Below are positions 41,811-45,499 of a DNA stretch of 45,499 nucleotides, piece after piece. The notes under the pieces were generated by a model. That model was not told where the DNA came from and made no database searches. It saw only the letters and a program-made list of their open reading frames with translations. The stretch covers positions 1-45,499 of the forward strand of contig JAKSDO010000219.1 in the NCBI GenBank assembly GCA_022360055.1, read 5' to 3'. Positions within the stretch are counted from its first letter, which is position 1; every line of letters begins with the position of its first letter. The stretch comes from Cytophagales bacterium. Lineage in GTDB: Bacteria; Bacteroidota; Bacteroidia; Cytophagales; Cyclobacteriaceae. Position numbers and translations under genes: made by a program.

Positions 41811-43442
41811 ATGGCAAAAGGATTTTTCAATGTGCCTGTCCCGTCCAATGAACCTATTTTGGATTATGCTCCGGGATCAAAAGAGCGGGCAGAGTTAAAA
41901 GAAATGCTAAATTTATTAAGGTCTCAGGTATGGGATATACCCATGTTTATCGGGGGCGAAGAAGTAAGGACAGAAGACAAAAGATCTATTCGTCCGCCAC
42001 ACGACCATCAGCATATAATTGCACATTATCATCACGGGGATGAAGGTCATGTCGAGTTGGCCATCAAAGCTGCTATGAACGCAAAAGAAGACTGGGAAAA
42101 CCTTTCCTGGGAACATCGTGCAAGTATTTTTTTAAAGGCTGCCGATCTCATTGCCGGTCCGTACAGGGCAAAAATCAATGCGGCGACAATGCTGGGGCAG
42201 TCAAAAAACATATTTCAGGCTGAAATTGACTCGGCATGCGAAATTGTGGATTTTTTAAGATTCAATGTGTATTATATGTCGCAGATCTATGCACAGCAAC
42301 CCGAGTCTTCAAAGGGCATCTGGAATCGAGTCGAGCAGCGTCCTTTGGAAGGTTTTGTTTTTGCGCTCACCCCATTCAACTTTACAGCTATTGCAGGTAA
42401 TCTTCCGACAGCACCGGCACTTATGGGAAATGTTGTGGTTTGGAAGCCATCGAGAACCCAAATATATTCTGCCCATGTATTGGTGGAAGTATTCAGAGCG
42501 GCAGGAGTACCGGACGGAGTCATAAATCTCGTTTTGGTAGATGGCCCGACAGTTGCCGGACCTGTATTTGGCAGTCCGGATTTTTCCGGCATTCATTTTA
42601 CCGGAAGTACGGGAGTTTTCCATGGGATCTGGGAGACCATTGGGAAAAACATTGCAAATTATAAGACCTATCCGAGAATCGTGGGCGAAACAGGCGGAAA
42701 GGATTTTGTACTTGCGCATAGTTCGGCCGATCCGAAAGAGGTGGCAACCGGAATTGTTCGGGGAGCTTTTGAGTATCAGGGGCAAAAATGCTCCGCGGCG
42801 TCAAGGGCTTATATACCGGATATTATTTGGGAGGATGTTAAAACCTATATTCTGGAAGATCTTGGGAATATCAAAATGGGCGGTGTTGAAGATTTTACAA
42901 ATTTTGTCAATGCTGTCATTGATGAACGGTCATTCGATAAGCTGGCAAAATATATCGACGATGCAAGAGAAAGCCCATTGGTAGAAATAATTGCCGGAGG
43001 CAATTATGACAAATCAAAAGGATATTTCATAGAGCCAACCGTATTGCTCACGGAAGATCCAAAATATGTAACGATGTGTGAAGAGTTGTTCGGCCCGATC
43101 ATAACGATCTATGTATATAAAGCCGAAAACTATGATGATGCCATCTATATGGTCGACAATACTTCCGAGTATGCGCTGACAGGGGCAATTTTTGCAAAAG
43201 ACAGGTATGTTATTGAGTACACCACCAAGGGATTAAAAAATGCCGCTGGCAATTTCTATATTAATGACAAACCGACGGGCGCTGTGGTAGGACAACAGCC
43301 GTTTGGAGGCGCCAGAGCTTCCGGAACAAACGACAAGGCGGGTTCGATGATTAATCTTTTGAGATGGGTATCACCGAGGACGATCAAGGAAAACTTTCTG
43401 CCACCGAAGGATTACAGATATCCGTTTATGGGTGACGAGTGA
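41811..43442 (+). CDS. pruA: L-glutamate gamma-semialdehyde (P5C) dehydrogenase
   Basis: This 543-residue aldehyde dehydrogenase oxidises P5C/glutamate semialdehyde to glutamate with NAD+ in proline catabolism. The general base Glu293 is in VGETGGKDF and the catalytic Cys327 in GQKCSAASRAY. The length and the PFNFTAIAGNLPTAPALMGN segment fit the monofunctional P5CDH family. No proline dehydrogenase gene is in the window. It converges on the WG-repeat gene. Confidence 0.95.
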   Translation: MAKGFFNVPVPSNEPILDYAPGSKERAELKEMLNLLRSQVWDIPMFIGGEEVRTEDKRSIRPPHDHQHIIAHYHHGDEGHVELAIKAAMNAKEDWENLSWEHRASIFLKAADLIAGPYRAKINAATMLGQSKNIFQAEIDSACEIVDFLRFNVYYMSQIYAQQPESSKGIWNRVEQRPLEGFVFALTPFNFTAIAGNLPTAPALMGNVVVWKPSRTQIYSAHVLVEVFRAAGVPDGVINLVLVDGPTVAGPVFGSPDFSGIHFTGSTGVFHGIWETIGKNIANYKTYPRIVGETGGKDFVLAHSSADPKEVATGIVRGAFEYQGQKCSAASRAYIPDIIWEDVKTYILEDLGNIKMGGVEDFTNFVNAVIDERSFDKLAKYIDDARESPLVEIIAGGNYDKSKGYFIEPTVLLTEDPKYVTMCEELFGPIITIYVYKAENYDDAIYMVDNTSEYALTGAIFAKDRYVIEYTTKGLKNAAGNFYINDKPTGAVVGQQPFGGARASGTNDKAGSMINLLRWVSPRTIKENFLPPKDYRYPFMGDE

Positions 43443-43446
43443 TATT

Positions 43447-43470
43447 AAAGCCGGGTTCACCTCCCGGTTT
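43447..43470. terminator. Bidirectional hairpin between pruA and the WG-repeat gene
   Basis: CCGGG (43451-43455) pairs with CCCGG (43463-43467) around a seven-base loop, flanked by AAAG on the left and TTTCTT on the right. It could terminate both convergent genes; the T-tract is short. Confidence 0.45.
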
Positions 43471-45499
43471 CTTCACGGATTTCAAGTTCGATCCATTCGG
43501 AGGATTTGGCGGCAAGATAGACATCATTGAATCTGTCGTATTTCAATTCTTCGTAAATCATCGGAATAATGTCTACACCATCATTCGACAAAAGGCCAAA
43601 TTTGCCTTTTCTGGATGCAATCACATATCCATTGTCCAGATCTTCCACTTTGTCAAATCGAGGTAGAATTAAAAGCCTGCCTTCCGGGCTTACCAGTCCG
43701 TATTTCCCATCTCGCTTTGACAAATATCCCCCGGTCTTAAGTTTTTTCAGATCATCATATTCGCATTCAAGCGCAATCTTCCCAAAAGCACTGATCAGAC
43801 CAAATTTACCTTTCTTTACCACTTCACATAATCCGCCTCTGAAGCTATATACGGTATCGTAGGCAGGTTGCACGATAATGTCTTCTCTTTTATCGATGTA
43901 GCCCCATCTTCCCAGAATTTTTATTGGGGCCAGCCCTTCATTGTAAGGGCCAATGTTTTCATATTGGTTGGCAATCCGCAGCTTTCCATGGATATCCACA
44001 AATCCCCAGCGACCATCAATTTTTACTCCGATAAACCTCTCGGACATTTCCCTGATTTCTTCAAATCGATCGTCATTGGCATTCATGATTTCTCCGGATT
44101 TTGTAATGAAGGAGTGCCCTTTTTCAGATTTGGCGTAGTAAATGCTATCTTCCTGAAGACTGAAGATTTCATCAAATTCCGGTTTGATTACCCGCTTCCC
44201 TTCCTCATCCAACAACCCGAATTTCATATCCAGTGTCTTTTCCAAATATCTGTCTCCGTGCCTGTAGAGGAAATACTCTGCCGTGAAATCCTTAGTATCC
44301 GGATAATATGCAACATAGCTTCCAAAGGGCGAGCGAATCAAATACCTCATCGGGTCAACAATTTCAATGTCTTTTTTTTGCGGAAGGATCTCCCAGTTGC
44401 CGTCCAGGTTCAGTATACCATCTTCACCGAGGAATTTTACCAGGAGTTTTCCCTGCGTATATTGGACAATAGAATCGTATTTGCAAAAGATTATTTCTTT
44501 GCCAAGGCCATTCACAACACCCCAATAATTGCCTCTCCGGGCCTTGAAATATGAATCCCCCAACCGATCAATTTCGTCATAAACCTGATCCGTAATCACT
44601 TTGCCGCTGGGATTGATGATGCTCCATCCGCGTTTTCCGTCCTTTTTATATTTTACTATAAATACGTTATTCTCGAATTTAATAGAATCATAAGCCGGAG
44701 CCAGAAATACGTCACCGTCGAAATGGAGCACACCGCTTTTTCCTTCTTTTTTTACCGAAATCCATTCACCGTACTGATCAAGAATTTTGAAATTCGAAAA
44801 TGGGGTCAAAAGGCTGTCATTTTGATGGATTAATGCCTCTGCTTCTCCAACCGAAACTTTATAAAGTTTCTTTCCCAACGGAATGATTCTATCATAGGAA
44901 TAAGTCGATAATGGTTTGTTGCCATTATCGAAAGCTATCCATTCGCGGAATTTTTGCGCTTCGACCTTACCATCCTTTACGGCAATGCTTTTATACGTTG
45001 GAGAAATCACCCATGATCCCCGGTTGGCGACAAGACCGGTTTTCCCATTTCTGAATATTTGAATGTTTTCATTTTCCATAAGACACACACTATCCAGGTT
45101 TAATCCGGTCAGATTTTCTCCTTCGGCGTTGAATACGGCCACGGTGTTCTGCTTGGTGACTTTATAAAGCGTTTCGGTAATAGCCACAATACGATCGTAG
45201 TTTATGGGCAATAGAGATTTGCCCCGGTCATCCAATATTCCGTATAGATAATGATCTTCTTTATTAATGGAAGCGATGAGCTGATTGTTATTCACTTCAA
45301 GTGAATGGTACTGAAAAGCGATTTCGGCATTTCCTTTGGCATCAATTACCCCATATACAATGTTGGAATTGTAGGGGAGCTTTTTTGAAGCTACGATCCA
45401 GTTGTCGTTAAATCTGGTGAGCGAGGTGTAGATTGGTTCGGTAACGCGTTCGTTTTTTGTATTCAATATGCCCCATAAGCCATCTTTCTTAAATCCCAA
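43457..45499 (-). CDS. WG-repeat protein, 5' end beyond the window
   Basis: At least 680 residues of WG repeats are visible: units of about 33-50 residues containing patterns such as GLWGILN, GRWGFVDIHGKL, GRWGYIDKRED, GKFGLISAFGK and GKYGLVSPEGRLLI. The start codon lies outside the window; the frame enters at the right edge already inside a repeat. WG repeats form beta-rich solenoid or propeller-like surfaces thought to bind proteins or glycans; no catalytic domain is seen. Some repeats are degenerate (tyrosine or phenylalanine in place of tryptophan). Confidence 0.85.
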   Translation of the reverse strand: MGFKKDGLWGILNTKNERVTEPIYTSLTRFNDNWIVASKKLPYNSNIVYGVIDAKGNAEIAFQYHSLEVNNNQLIASINKEDHYLYGILDDRGKSLLPINYDRIVAITETLYKVTKQNTVAVFNAEGENLTGLNLDSVCLMENENIQIFRNGKTGLVANRGSWVISPTYKSIAVKDGKVEAQKFREWIAFDNGNKPLSTYSYDRIIPLGKKLYKVSVGEAEALIHQNDSLLTPFSNFKILDQYGEWISVKKEGKSGVLHFDGDVFLAPAYDSIKFENNVFIVKYKKDGKRGWSIINPSGKVITDQVYDEIDRLGDSYFKARRGNYWGVVNGLGKEIIFCKYDSIVQYTQGKLLVKFLGEDGILNLDGNWEILPQKKDIEIVDPMRYLIRSPFGSYVAYYPDTKDFTAEYFLYRHGDRYLEKTLDMKFGLLDEEGKRVIKPEFDEIFSLQEDSIYYAKSEKGHSFITKSGEIMNANDDRFEEIREMSERFIGVKIDGRWGFVDIHGKLRIANQYENIGPYNEGLAPIKILGRWGYIDKREDIIVQPAYDTVYSFRGGLCEVVKKGKFGLISAFGKIALECEYDDLKKLKTGGYLSKRDGKYGLVSPEGRLLILPRFDKVEDLDNGYVIASRKGKFGLLSNDGVDIIPMIYEELKYDRFNDVYLAAKSSEWIELEIREETGR

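Noticed and set aside
43868-44554. 228-codon plus-strand frame at the right end
   Set aside because: It is antisense to the WG-repeat gene, whose repeat pattern is unmistakable; a shadow frame.

Overview
The window looks like a Bacteroidota genome (Cytophagales- or Marinilabiliales-like, probably marine or environmental). The evidence is promoters of the Bacteroidota TAnnTTTG type, a hybrid two-component system with an AraC output domain, many lipoproteins and GIN, WG-repeat, HAMP-GAF-PAS and CarboxypepD_reg-like proteins typical of the phylum. No tRNA, rRNA or CRISPR array was seen.

Region A (1-8461) opens with what looks like the 3' part of a group II intron without a reverse transcriptase. 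An efflux operon follows, on the plus strand and tightly packed: TetR repressor, TolC-like protein, HlyD adaptor lipoprotein, two ABC ATPases, two ABC-2 permeases, a 52-residue membrane ORF and a membrane class III nucleotidyl cyclase. It resembles enterobacterial ybhGFSR with YbhF split into two genes. A 17-bp repeat lies over the tetR promoter and again just before the tolC-like start, and is a candidate operator. GC content looks higher here than in the rest of the window.

Region B (about 8505-24745) is an AT-richer catabolic island. Its left edge is decayed: an IS3-type orfA remnant abuts a truncated hybrid two-component gene that also has a stop codon. Then come a second TetR gene, an SDR dehydrogenase and a complete 1386-residue hybrid two-component system (HTCS) facing a six-gene plus-strand operon. 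The operon encodes an HzsA-related dihaem lipoprotein, a beta-propeller/MauG-like dihaem lipoprotein, an iron-type alcohol dehydrogenase, a DeoC-like aldolase, an FGGY sugar kinase and a 336-residue polytopic membrane protein. Between HTCS and operon are three copies of TGCAACAT spaced exactly 21 bp apart, directly upstream of a TAnnTTTG promoter element. I infer an HTCS-controlled system that oxidises, phosphorylates and cleaves a small sugar or polyol. It has no SusC/SusD pair and no glycoside hydrolase. This is the best candidate here for an undescribed system.

Region C1 (24746-26258) has no convincing gene. It holds a strong candidate small RNA (promoter near 25127, terminator at 25290-25325) and short repeats.

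Region C2 (26259-45499) looks like ordinary chromosome: an EF-G paralogue lacking the catalytic histidine, a GIN-domain protein, a minus-strand operon prfA/beta-helix lipoprotein/yjbQ/pepE, a HAMP-GAF-PAS transducer overlapping a haem-binding Tll0287-like lipoprotein, tag, a BamA/TamA-type barrel, a UbiA-like membrane protein, a threonine-dehydratase-like enzyme, a CarboxypepD_reg-like protein, an ArsR regulator, a YjjG-type nucleotidase, P5C dehydrogenase and an incomplete WG-repeat protein running off the right edge.
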